Below are positions 46,040 to 56,867 of a stretch of 64,000 bases of DNA, piece by piece. A program made the position numbers and the translations under genes. The stretch is from Ctena decussata (lineage: Eukaryota > Mollusca > Bivalvia > Lucinida > Lucinidae), in NCBI GenBank assembly GCA_963989385.1, contig OZ022502.1, positions 50,027,454 through 50,091,453 on the forward strand, in the 5' to 3' direction. Every line of letters starts with the position of its first letter. Position 1 is the first letter of the stretch. The notes beneath the pieces are model-generated. The model had not been told where the DNA came from. It worked only from the letters and a program-made list of their open reading frames with translations, and searched no databases.

Positions 46040-46970
46040 ATCTTGTAACCGACATATAATATTTTTAGTGACAATATATTTTGATTAAATACACTTGGGG
46101 TAACTGTTGGTATTATACTAAGTTATGTTTTTAAATAGAATGTAACTTGTACCTGTTACAGATCTACAAACTAGGTCAGCAACAAGCATTATACGAACGT
46201 AGTGTACCAGTGGTGGTCATTATGAATGCTAAGCATTGAATAGTGCATTTTCAGAAATTTGTTGTGGATTAAACTTTGATGATATGCCATTGTAAGTCTG
46301 AGGTCTTTTCCACATCTAAATACTTTTGCAGCAGCCAAAGATAAGCAACACGAACATTTATTAGAAACGAGCTTTGAAACTCTAACATAGCCATTATGTA
46401 GGCACACGCTACATATTACGTCGAAAACAAACATTCATGTAAATAACGACTACACGTGCACTTTGATTTACAAGAAATTAGATGCTTTCATTTGCAGGTT
46501 GGTTGCAGTTGATAGTAGGTAAACGTTAATACAGCAATTTGTACATGTTTTCTGCGTTCAATTACGTCTGTATTAAGGGTTGTAGTCGCCGGAAATGCAA
46601 TAATGTTGCCATGAGGATAAATTGGAGAAAATGTTAACGTTTTGTCTCCCAGGCAGAGAATTTCACAAGTCTTTTTTGTACGTTTCATTGTTTCCTTTTA
46701 CAAAATGGTAAAGTCTGTGATGCAACAAATAAGATATTGTACGTGCAAAACGCAAATGGCCACCACTGGCACCACTGGTACGCGGCCGTAACCAGATGTT
46801 ACGATCGTTTGTACAGGTAAGTTTCTAGAATGATTTTCTCTTAAACCATTTATCAAAGTGTCAGTGTCTGATGTTATCTTTATCAAGGCCCTTCGTGGTG
46901 CGACTTGTAGTTTTCTATCTCTCTGCCAGTTAGGGCTGCAGTAGTTAATTGTAGTGATAAGATTCAAAAT
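46040..46970. other. unassigned stretch with an isolated good splice donor
   Basis: ACAG|GTAAGTTTC on the plus strand near 46813-46826 is a near-perfect donor, but the sequence before it has no convincing coding frame. GGCACCACTGGTAC nearby relates to the cluster at 4376-4800. Three minus-strand frames (46189-46967) have no recognised domain. Confidence 0.4.
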
Positions 46971-46976
46971 TACCTT

Positions 46977-47149
46977 GGGGCCCCAGTCGCTAAGTGGGTA
47001 AAGCGCTGGCCTTCTGATCTAGCGGTCGGTCGCAGGTTCGAATCCCGCTTGAAGCCGAAATCTTTTCAAACGTAAACGGGTTTCCATTGCACACATCTTT
47101 TCATTATAACCCTCCCATCGTCCAGATATCACTGAAATACTGTTTCAAC
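46977..47149 (+). mobile_element. tRNA-derived SINE, family 1, copy C
   Basis: The head has CTAAGTGGGTAAAGCGCTGG as A-box region and a consensus B box GGTTCGAATCCC (47035-47046). The body matches copies A and B: TCTTTTCAAACGTAAACGG, TTCCATTGCACACATC, TTTTCATTATAACC, CATCGTCCAGATATCACTG. The usual ATCC tail is missing because a GACCTTGACC-type repeat begins at about 47147. Its B box is the best preserved of the three. Confidence 0.75.
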
Positions 47150-48573
47150 AAGTAGGAGATGAGGCCAGGAATTGCTCATCCGAGTATGGTGGCCATGTAG
47201 GTTATGTGACATGGACGGTGTGAATGAATTTCCTTTCCTCAGCCCCTTGAGGCTCTACAGGACATTCGCTTACAATTGGAAGCCCAGTGGCTTTTGTGAG
47301 GTTTTACATGGTCAAAATATGAGAGACATGCCGATGATGTAAGAGAATGACCTTGACCTCTTGTATCCGCAAATTTACATGTATTAAGTGAGTCGACTGT
47401 ATTCCAATTTTTAGGCCAAAATCTTATAAACTTGCCATGAAATCTAGTGTTCTGGCATTTTCCCATACTTGACCTTGCGGTAAAAAGGTCAAGGTCGACC
47501 CAAGGTCATCATTTGAACAACTTTGGTAGTACTCAAGTACCAAATGCTACATACCAAGTTTCAAGGCCATCGGTCATTTGGTTCTGCAGCAGGACTTTTG
47601 AAGGTTTTTACCAAATAAGTGCATGACGGCCAGGTTGGTCATGTGACCTGGACCCTTAGAACAAATTTTCGTTCTCTCAGCTCTTGGAGGCTCTATAGGA
47701 AATTCGGTTACAACTGACCTAGATGCTTTGGAGATATTTAACATTGTCAAAAATATGAGAGATATGCCTTAAATGTGAATGAATAACCTTGATCTCTTGT
47801 ACTTGAAAATCTTCATGTACTTATACGGATGACTGTATGTACCAAATTTTAGGCCAAATCTTCTAAACTTGACATGAATTCTTATGTTCAAGCATTTCCC
47901 ATACTTGACCTTGCCGTACAACAAAAAAAGGTCAGGGTCAACCCAAGCTCATCATTTGAACAATTTTTGTATTACTTAAGTATACAGTGCTACATACCAA
48001 GTTTCAAGGCCATCGGTCATTTGTTTCTGCAGCAGGATTTTTGAAGGTTTTTACCAAATATGTGCATGACGGCCATATTGGTCACGTGACCTGGACCGTT
48101 TTAACAAATTTTCGTTCCCTCAGCTCTTGGTGGCTTTTGAGGAGATGTTTGAAAATGTCAAAATATGAGAGACATGGTTCCAAAGTCAAAGAATGACCTT
48201 GACTTATTTTACTCTCAAATCGTCATGTACTCACTAAGATGACTGTATATACCAATTTAAAGCCCAAACTCTTCACTAATTTCCATGAAATCTATGGTTC
48301 TAGCATTTTCCCATATAAAAGCTACATAAAGCAATTTTGACCTTGCTGTATAAAGGTCAAGGTCAACCTTAGGTCATAATTTCAAATTGAACAACCCTGG
48401 TAGTACTCGTATACCCAATGCTACATACCAACTTTCAAGGCCATCGGCCTATTGGTTCTGGAGAAGATGTTAGATCATTTGAAAATATTGACGGACGACG
48501 GACGGACGACGGACGATGGAGACTGTCTATTCCATAAGCTCCCCTGGAGCCGCTGGCTCATGTGAGCTGAAAA
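47147..48573 (+). mobile_element. GACCTTGACC-type repeat, complete-looking copy
   Basis: The left end is GATGAGGCCAGGAATTGCTC. Two and a half units follow, each with ATTTTCGTTC, TTGACCTTGCGGTAAAAAGG, TCAAGGTCGACCCAAGGTCA, TTTGGTAGTACTCAAGTACC and ATACCAAGTTTCAAGGCCAT. The right end has GACGGACGACGGACGGACGA (48490-48510), a hairpin GCTCC-CCT-GGAGC (48538-48550) and GGCTCATGTGAGCTGA. Confidence 0.75.
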
Positions 48574-49239
48574 GTTGCAAGTCATCCATCCATCCATCCA
48601 TCAAATTACGGTTTTCTATGATGTTTCATTGATTTAGTGCAGGAATATTTATACGATCAAAACAGTTTTATGTGTTTTGAACAAGTCTGCATCTCTGTTT
48701 AGGTTTTTAAATGCTTGCAAAATAGACTTTAACTCCTAATGTTATGACAACTGACTATTCTGATATTGTTTTTATTTTATAGATTTTTGTAGTTGACAAA
48801 AGTGAGAGAGCCAAATTCTTCTTACGACAGGTCTGAGGTCTGAGAGTTTTTTCTCTGAAGTCCCGGTTTTCGCCCATCTTTACTTAACGATCGGGTCGAC
48901 GTAACTGAATTAGATGTTTGTTTTTGAAAGAACTAGAAATGTGCCATTTGGACAAGGACCCCCGCCCTAGTGCCTGAAGTAAAATGGCGACTTCATATTC
49001 ACAGAGGCAGACTTGTTTGGTACATGGCTTATTATTTTCCTAAGGCAGATGTATTATGCTTCATGGATCAAGAGAATGGTGGGTGGGGGTTCGAGGGACT
49101 TGAGGGAACGACATTGATCTTGATGCCATTCTGTATCTTACCATAGAAATGCCATACAACTTTCAAAAAAAATAGCGCGAAACCAAGTAACTTTCCAAAA
49201 AAAATAACAAACTGAAACCATTTTTGTACGAAATAAATT
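48574..49239. other. unassigned stretch with a short (CATC)n tract
   Basis: A (CATC)n tract lies at 48585-48602. No gene or other repeat was recognised. Confidence 0.45.
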
Positions 49240-50828
49240 TGAACAAGGGGGCTATGAGGCCCTGAATCGCTCACCTGAGTATGGTGGTCATGTAGGTCAT
49301 GTGACCTAAACCGCTTGAATAAATTTTTATTCCCTCAGCCCCTGGAAGCTGTGAATAAAATGTGGTTACAATTAGCCCAGTGGCTTTTGAGCAGATGTCT
49401 GCAATTGTCAAAATATGAGAGACATGGGTCAGAGGTCAAAGAATGATCTTGACCTCTTGTACCAGCAATTCTTCCATGTACTAATTAAAACGATTGTATT
49501 TACCAATATTTAGGCCAAAACCTTCTAAACCTGCAATGTTCTAGCGTTTTCCCATACTTGACATTGCCTTAAAAAGGTCAAGGTTGCCCCAAGGTCATTA
49601 TTTGAACAATTTGATAGTATTAAAGTACCTAATGCTATATACCAAGTTTCAAGGCCATAGATTATTTGGATCTGGAGAAGAAGATTTGTAAAGTTTTTGC
49701 CATATATGGGCATGGCGGCCATGTTGGTAATGTGCACAGACCGTTTCGAAAATTTTCGTTCCCTCAGCCCCTAGAGGCTCTATAAGAAATTTGGTTACAA
49801 TTGGCCCAGTGGCTTTACAGGAAATGTGAGAAATTGTCAAAATATGAGACCCGGGTTAAAGGTCAAAGAATGACCTTGACCTTCTGTAGAAAAACTTTAC
49901 ATGTGCTAATTAAGATGACTGTATATACCAATTTTCAAGTCACTATCGTCAACGTTTTCAAAAAATCTGATGGTCTAGCCTTCTCCCATATAAAAGCTAC
50001 AGAAAGCAAATTTGACCTTACCACAGAAAAGATGAAGGTCCACCCAAGGTCATAATTTAAACAATCTTGGTAGTACTCGTGCAACCAATTCTACATACCA
50101 AGTTTCAAGGCAATCGACCTACTGGCTCTGGAGTAAAGATTTTTAAACGTTATCTGTCATATATGGGCATGGCAGCCATGTTGGTCATGTGATTAGGACC
50201 GTTTGAATATATTTTGGTTCCCCCGCCCCCCTAGAGGCTCTATATGAAATTTGGTTACAATTGGCCTAGTGGCTTTTGTGAAGTTGTCAAAATATGAGAG
50301 ACCAGGGTCAAAGGTCAAACAATGACCTTGACTTCTTGTATGCATTAAGTTTCATGTACTCATTAAGATGACTGTATATACCAATTTCCAGGTCAAAATC
50401 TTCAACAGTTTCCATGAAATCTTTGTTCTGTATCACTTTCCCATATAAAAGCTACAGAAAGTAAATTTGAAGGACAAGGTCACATCACGGTCATAATTTG
50501 AATAATCTTGGTAGTACTTTCATACCCGATGCAACATACCAAGTGTCAAGGCCATCGACCTATTGGTTCTGGAGAAGAAGATATTTAAATATTTGTACCA
50601 TATATGGGCGTAGCAGCGATGTTGGTCATGTGACCAGGACCGTTTAAACAACTTTTTGTCCCCCGACCCCTAGAGGCTGTATATAAAATTTGGTTACTAT
50701 CGGCCAAGCGATTTCAGAGGTGAGGTCGTTGAAAATGTTGACGGGCGGACGACGGACGACGGATGGACGACGGAGCCTTACCATCCTATAAGCTCCCCCG
50801 GAGCCGCTGATTCAGGTGAGCTAAAATG
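49240..50828 (+). mobile_element. GACCTTGACC-type repeat with both inverted ends
   Basis: The left end GGGGGCTATGAGGCCCTGAA carries GCTCACCTGA at 49269-49278. The right end carries its exact inverse TCAGGTGAGC at 50812-50821, preceded by the (GACG)n tract (50741-50770) and a hairpin GCTCC-CCC-GGAGC (50792-50804). Three units with the standard block order fill the body. This copy best shows the element plan: subterminal inverted 10-mers, about 500 bp units, microsatellite, terminal hairpin. Confidence 0.75.
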
Positions 50829-50945
50829 GTCAAACATCAAACTAGGGCCATCATTCGAACAAACCAGACAGTTAGAAACTGTCAAAATATGAGATTCATT
50901 GAGTAAAGGTCAAACAATGACCTAGACCTCAATTGCTAATAATAT
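50829..50945 (+). repeat. left-end fragment of a related repeat
   Basis: GGTCAAACATCAAACTAGGG, CATCATTCGAACAAACCAGA and AACTGTCAAAATATGAGA resemble the segment just inside the left end at 28400-28470. It breaks off near 50945. Confidence 0.5.
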
Positions 50946-52457
50946 TCAAGTACTCATTTATTGAAGGTGAGGTAGATGTAATTCAGCGCCGCCGTGAGGC
51001 AGTTTTTGTCGCTACGTTACGTAATGACGTAAAACAAGATGGCCTCAACATTATCCTATTCTGTGGACACTATATGTTCTGCTTTCAAAATACAAGGAGG
51101 TTGAGCGCTAAGTGAAATTAGAAGCATATAGAAAATGCCGCTAGAGAAGAAACTGTAAAAAGTATATCTAATTTTCTGTGGGGAATGACTACTAGCGGGA
51201 AAGCTGTTTTCTGGCGGTTTCTCATGAGTTTGTTAGACGGAGTTCGCAACTGTTCAGTTTCAAAATGTTTATTACAAATAAACAACAGTTTAGCTGTAAT
51301 GCAAAACTTCAAATAAATACGATATCATTTTATGCAAAACTTCAAATATATACGATATCATTCAAAACTTTTGTCGATGGTCGTGTCAAGATTTGTGTTT
51401 AGTTGCGCAGATGGTAGTACATGTTTAAAAGGAATGTTGAGATAGTCGTAAATGCGAAAAGGTAGACCCCTCCTGTAAAACATGGCTGTTTATTCTTGAA
51501 CTGTATAAAGTTGAAATCTGACATAACCGTGGTTGTAAAGAGCACTAAATAGGCCACCCGCGGATGGGTTCAGTTTTGCAAATGATAATGGAATAAAAAA
51601 TTTAATGCTGCTCTCTGGCGAAAAATGCAAAATCTACATGTTTTTCTCAAAATCAGGCTTAACATGGAGAGTGTATCCTCAGCGCCTATATGTTTCTAGA
51701 TAGAAGGAAATATGCCCAATATCATTGTAAAAACAGATCTGTAAAATATTTAGTTAAAGCAGATATATTCAAGAAAAACGGTCAGAAAGTAAAGTTGTTT
51801 ACCTGTCACGCGCAGTTTCCCGCAATGTCTCGTAAGTAATACTTTCGTGCACGTAAATTTGCCTACATACCGTGTAGACTGTCCCTAGCGTTTGAACAGC
51901 GCAAGGCGGCCGTATCAATTTCGATGCGATATAGTCAGGATCTTTGATCGACGACGTTGATGCGAGGATTCAACGATTTGTTTTGTCAGTAGGCTAAAAA
52001 CAATGTAGCGTTTCTTTTTCCCGGCTTTTTTTTCACTTTTCTGTATTTCATTTTATTTCTTTTTTTTTTTTCTTTTTCCCCCTCTTTTGTTGAAGTGTAT
52101 ATCAAAGCGTCGTTTCATTGAATGTACTAGGCACTAAAGGAAAGAGAGAGAGAGAGAGAAATCAAAGAGAGAGAGAGAGGTTTGTCGTATTGCAAATATA
52201 ATAGGTTATTTCTTGGGTCAGGTAAGAAACTGGAAAACTTGATTCTTATTTTTTTTTATTAAAAACATAGCTAAGCCGGCTAATGCAGAGATTTGCCAGA
52301 CAAGAAAAAGTTAGGCACACCGTCTGTCAACATTAAACTGAGACTTACCGTGAAAATAATTATCGAAAGGCTTTATGTTTCAACATTATTAATATTATTT
52401 TAGTCAAGCCACTTATTTCCGGCATTTTCGTGAGAAAAACATATTTTTCTGGCAGTT
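50946..52457. other. unassigned stretch
   Basis: Contains TTCAAATAnATACGATATCATT repeated at about 51310-51330 and 51345-51362, and a (GA)n run interrupted by ATCAAA at 52144-52178. No coding segment with splice support was recognised. Confidence 0.4.
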
Positions 52458-52670
52458 TTATGTAGCAAGTGGTGGCGTATATACGCTTCCGTACAAATGG
52501 AAGAAAGAAGATCACTTTATTTAAATATTAAACTAATTTTACTTTGATAAATAAATAATTAATATATTTTTGCCGAATATTTCCATTTAGCGGTGTTCAC
52601 ATTTATTTAATATAAAAAACTATAAGAGGAAATCTACGGAAGCGTATATACGCCACCACTTGCTACATAA
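52458..52670. mobile_element. 213 bp foldback/MITE-like element with perfect 36 bp arms
   Basis: 52458-52493 and 52635-52670 are perfect reverse complements. The arm begins TTATGTAGCAAGTGGTGGCG, includes the palindrome GCGTATATACGC and ends TTCCGTA. The spacer is 141 bp, AT-rich and non-coding. Weaker inverted similarity continues outward (GAGAAAAACATATTTTT against the inverse of AATTTAAGTTTTTCGCGC), so the full element may reach about 52425-52700. No target duplication was identified. The perfect arms suggest recent insertion or gene conversion. Confidence 0.8.
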
Positions 52671-53147
52671 ATATGCTAGCAAAATTTAAGTTTTTCGCGC
52701 TTAATATTTTATTTGTACTCTGCATATTATCTGTCTTTGTGAAATGTTTAATTGAAAATAATCATAAAATGTATGACAACGCGTATAAATATATTGTCAT
52801 TTGCCATTATTATCTCGAGAAGTCTTGATGTTATCTTTTATTGCTATATATTTAATATTTTTTCCCAAAATATTAATGCACAAATATTAACGCATTAAAA
52901 CAATGTACCGCACCGCCGAAGATTTCCGACCCCTACCAATCTTTACGGACGCTACCGTTATCAAACTGCTTCCGAGAATGTATTGATTCAGTAAAATCGT
53001 TTGTTTATTAGACATGTTAGAGTATCTGAAGTATAAAAAATATGATATCATGCTAAGACATGAAATTTCCCAGCCACACTAAGGATTTCTGTATAGTATC
53101 CATCCATTCAAATTTAGGGTAACATACACAAAGTAATCTCTTTTTAG
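52671..53147. other. unassigned AT-rich stretch
   Basis: Apart from the possible outer arm of the preceding element, no gene or repeat was recognised. Confidence 0.45.
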
Positions 53148-54985
53148 CTTACCTAAGCCATAGGCTCAGGGTGAGCTATTGTGATTGCCCAGTGTCCGTC
53201 GTGCGTCGTCTGTCGTCCGTCGTGCGTCGTCAACAATTTGCTTTAATAGACATCTTCTCTGAAACCGCTAGGCCTAGGGTTTTGATATTTGGTATGAAGC
53301 ATTGTCTAGTGGACCTCTACCAAGTTTGTTCAAAGGTTGCCCCAGGGTCCAAATGGCCCTGGGGCATGGGGTCTTGTGTTCAAAACTGAAAAATACTTAA
53401 AAATCTTCTTCTCCTGAACTGTTTGGCTCAGATGCTTGATTTTTTTATGTAGCATTGCCTAGTGGTCCTCTACCAAGTTTGTTCAAATGGTGGCCCCTGG
53501 GTCCAAACTGGCCCCGGGGCAGGGAGTCCAAGGTTTGAACTATAGAAATACATAGAACCATATTCAAAAATCTTCTTCAGAACTGCAGGGCTAAGTTGCT
53601 TGAAATTTGGTATGTAGCATTGCCTAATGATCCTTTACCAAGTTTGTTCAAATGATGGCCCCAGGGTTCAAAATGGCCCCGCCCCAGGGGGTCCTGTGAT
53701 TGAACCTTTGAAATACATAGAAAAATATTCAGAAAACTTCTTCTTCAGAATCGCAGGGCTGAAATGCTTTACATTTGATATGTTGCACTGCCTTATAGTC
53801 ATTTACCAAGTTTGTTCAAATGGTGGCCCCAGGGTCCAAAATGGCCCATTGGCATGGAGTCCAAGGTTTGAACCATAGAAATGCAAAGAAAAATATTCAG
53901 AAATCTTCCTCTTCAGAACCACAAGGCTTAGATGCTTGAAATTTGGTATGATGCATTGCCTAGAAATCCTTAACCAAGTTTGCTCAAATGGTGGCCACAG
54001 GGTCCGAAATGGCACAGCGGCAGGGAGTCCTAGGCTTGAACCATAGAAATACATAGAAAAATATTCAAAAATCTTCTACCTCAGAACCGCTTAGCTCAGA
54101 TGCTTGAAAGTTGGTATGTAGCATTGCCTAGTGGTCTTGTACCAAGTTTGTTCAAATAATGACCCAGGGTCTAAAATGGTCCCATGCCAGGGGTCCTGGG
54201 TTTGCACCATAGAAACACATTGAAAAACATTAAAAAAACTTCTTCTTCAGAACCACTTGGCTCATATGCTTGGAATTTGGTATGTAGCATTGCCTTTTAG
54301 TCTTTTATCAAGTTTGTTCAAATGATGGCCCCAGGATCCAAAATGGCCCTGCAGCAGGGGTCCTGAGTTTGAACCATAGAAATACATAGAAAAATATTCT
54401 GAACTCTTCTTCAGGACCACTTGGCTCAGGTGCCTGAAATTTGGTATGATGCATTGCTTGGTGGACTCCTGCAAAGATTGTATAAATAGTGGATGGTTCT
54501 GCAGCGGGGAGTCTTGGGTTCGAAATAAAATATACTTAAAAATCTTCTTCTCCAGAATCCCTTAGTGCAGATGCATGAAGTTTTGTATGATGCATTTGCT
54601 CAAATGATGGCATGAAAATAAATAAATGGCCCCACCCCATTTGATCCTGTGTTTGAACCATAGAAATAAATAGTAAAATATTCAAACATCTTCTTCTTTA
54701 GAATCACTTGGCTCAGATGCTTGAAATTCAGTATATATCATTGCCTAGTGCTCCTTTACCAAGATCATTCAAATGATTGCCTCAGGATCCAAAATGGTCC
54801 CTCCCCAGGGGGTCCAGGTTTTGACTCGTAGCAATACATAGAAAATATATTTAAACATTTTCTTCTTCAGAACAATGTGGAAATGGTTGCAAACTATCAG
54901 GTTTGTTCTAATGATGACCCTAGTTTGACCTTTATCCTTTTTTGTCCAGGTGAGCGACTCAGGGCCTCTTGGCCCTCTTGTTGTA
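53148..54985 (-). mobile_element. Pearl-like element with 165 bp tandem units, minus strand
   Basis: This is the minus-strand counterpart of 13430-16010. CAAGTTTGTTCAAATG markers at 53321, 53474, 53639, 53817, 53975, 54143 and 54309 give steps of 153-178 bp (mean 165). Each unit has CTTCTTCAGAACC, GCTCAGATGCTTGAAATTTG, GTATGTAGCATTGCCTAGTG and GGCCCCAGGGTCCAAAATGG. The left side (its 3' end) carries AGCTTACCTAAGCCATAGGC and CGTCGTCTGTCGTCCGTCGT. The right side (its 5' end) carries CAGGTGAGCGACTCAGGGCC and TCTTGGCCCTCTTGTT. Confidence 0.8.
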
Positions 54986-55754
54986 TCTTATCTCATTTCG
55001 CAGATGTAACTTAATTAAACTAATACCACTAGACATCTGCTTATGTGTCTCGGTAATTAGGAATATATCGGAGAACGATAAGATGTGGTTAAAGATCAGC
55101 CTACCTTAAAGAATAATTTTTGTCTCGGTCGGACTAATGCAATGTTCCCTGTAATTTATGATATTTATTATAGGCCGTTTGCGAAAAAGTGGAGGGCAAA
55201 AAATCGATTTAATTTCTTTAATACTGAATAAATTTTCATGAAACTTTGCATACGATAATCTGTTACCTATACGAACTCATGCTAGGAAATGTAGAATTTT
55301 TTGACATTTGAATAAAAAGTTTCCCTATTAATCATTTCCATTTTTCTTCTCAGACTTCATCTGCCTTCACCCTCCACTTCCCTGAAAATTTACAATCATA
55401 AATGACGAGAGTCCTAGACATTTTTTTCCAGAAGCAAGCAAAAAGGTAACAATTGATAAATGGCGCGTAAAGTTTGTAACGTTAGCGTCACCATGCGCGA
55501 CGTAAATATTTCAGCTTAAATAGACAGACAGCCTGGCATTTTCACTTTAACTCGAAAGTAAAGTCGGCGACCTACTATTTTTATTGTTTTACTGTAAACT
55601 TGTATCACTTGGCCAGACTGTGTAAGTTTCTGAAGAAAACCAGGTGTATTTTGTTTTCCCAAAATGAAGGTTCTTATCAAAGAGAGACGTGCAAAAAAAC
55701 TTTTTGCTTAGAGCGCCATTATAACGTCTGCTCGATATGAAAAAAACTAGAAAA
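54986..55754. other. unassigned AT-rich stretch
   Basis: No recognised gene or repeat. A short minus-strand frame at 55589-55783 has no known motif. Confidence 0.45.
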
Positions 55755-56867
55755 TCACTTAAGGTGATGAATGCCCCCGCCATATGCCTGAAAGATGAAC
55801 TAGTCTAAGATATTGTCATACTTAATATTTGTATGAAGTTATATCAAAATCAGTTGACAAATAAAGGCGCTAGAATCATAACAAAGTTTTACATGTACCT
55901 ATAATCGCATCTGTGACCTTGACCTTGGACCTACAATGCTGAAACGTGAATTAGTCCCAGATATTGTTATGCTAAATATCAGTGTCAAGTTATGTCAAAA
56001 TCATTCCAACGGGATGACAGCGTATTTTCTAAAATAAAATAACAAATGTGACCTTGACCTTGACCCTAAAATTCTGGATTGCGACCTTGTTCAAGATATT
56101 GTCACATTAAACATTTGGGTGAAGTTAAATCAAAATCTGTCAAGGACTAAAGGGGCTAGAGGGATGCTAATGTTTTCTTTCTAAAAATAGCAATTGTGAC
56201 CTTGACCTTGGTTCTGCAGTGCTGAAACGGTAATTTATTCACGATATTGTCATACTTAACATTTGTGTTAAGTTATACCAAATGGATCCACAAATAAAAG
56301 CGTTAGAATGATGCCAATGTTTTTTCTGAGAATACCAATTGTGACCTTGACCTTGATCCTACCAACCTGAAACGCAAACTTATTTGAGGTATTGTCATAC
56401 CCAATATGGCTGTGACGGAAGTTCAAAATCGGATATTAAATGAGGCCGCTAGAGCGATGACAAAATATGAGCTTGTATATCAGCCATGGAAATATGGTCA
56501 AATATGTATTGAATTCAAGGGGACATAACTTTGCAATAAAGACCTAAATGAAAGTTCTGTTTACCTTATGCAAATGTATGTTCAATGTATGTCTGATCTG
56601 TGTTGCAAGTTTCAAATCCCTACAGCAAATACTATCGGAGGGGTTGCAGAGACAAGAAAAGTACTACTAAGTGTTAAATATGTTCAAAATGTGTATCTCA
56701 TTCACGGGGATATAATTCTATGACCTGGATCAAAGTTTTGTTTCCTTCATGCACATGTTTGATGCATGTCAGAACTGTGTTGCAATTTTCAAGTCCCTGC
56801 AGTAAATACTGTAGAAGGAGTTGGGGAGACACAAACAGTACTATAAGTGTGAAATATAGTCAACATA
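55755..56867 (+). mobile_element. tandem-unit element, left part (outer layer of the nest)
   Basis: Units with TGTGACCTTGACCTTGGACC, AATGCTGAAACG, AGATATTGTCATACTTAA and TTTGTGTGAAGTTA recur near 55914, 56050, 56197 and 56341 (about 145 bp). From 56480 a second block repeats ATGTTCAATGTATGTC-like, CTGTGTTGCAAGTTTCAA and CCCTGCAGTAAATACTGTAG at 178 bp. The element is cut at the TA at 56866-56867 and resumes at 58954. Confidence 0.7.

Noticed and set aside
46813..46826. plus-strand exon ending at a near-perfect splice donor
   Set aside because: No open coding frame or acceptor was found upstream, and a lone donor occurs by chance in sequence of this length.
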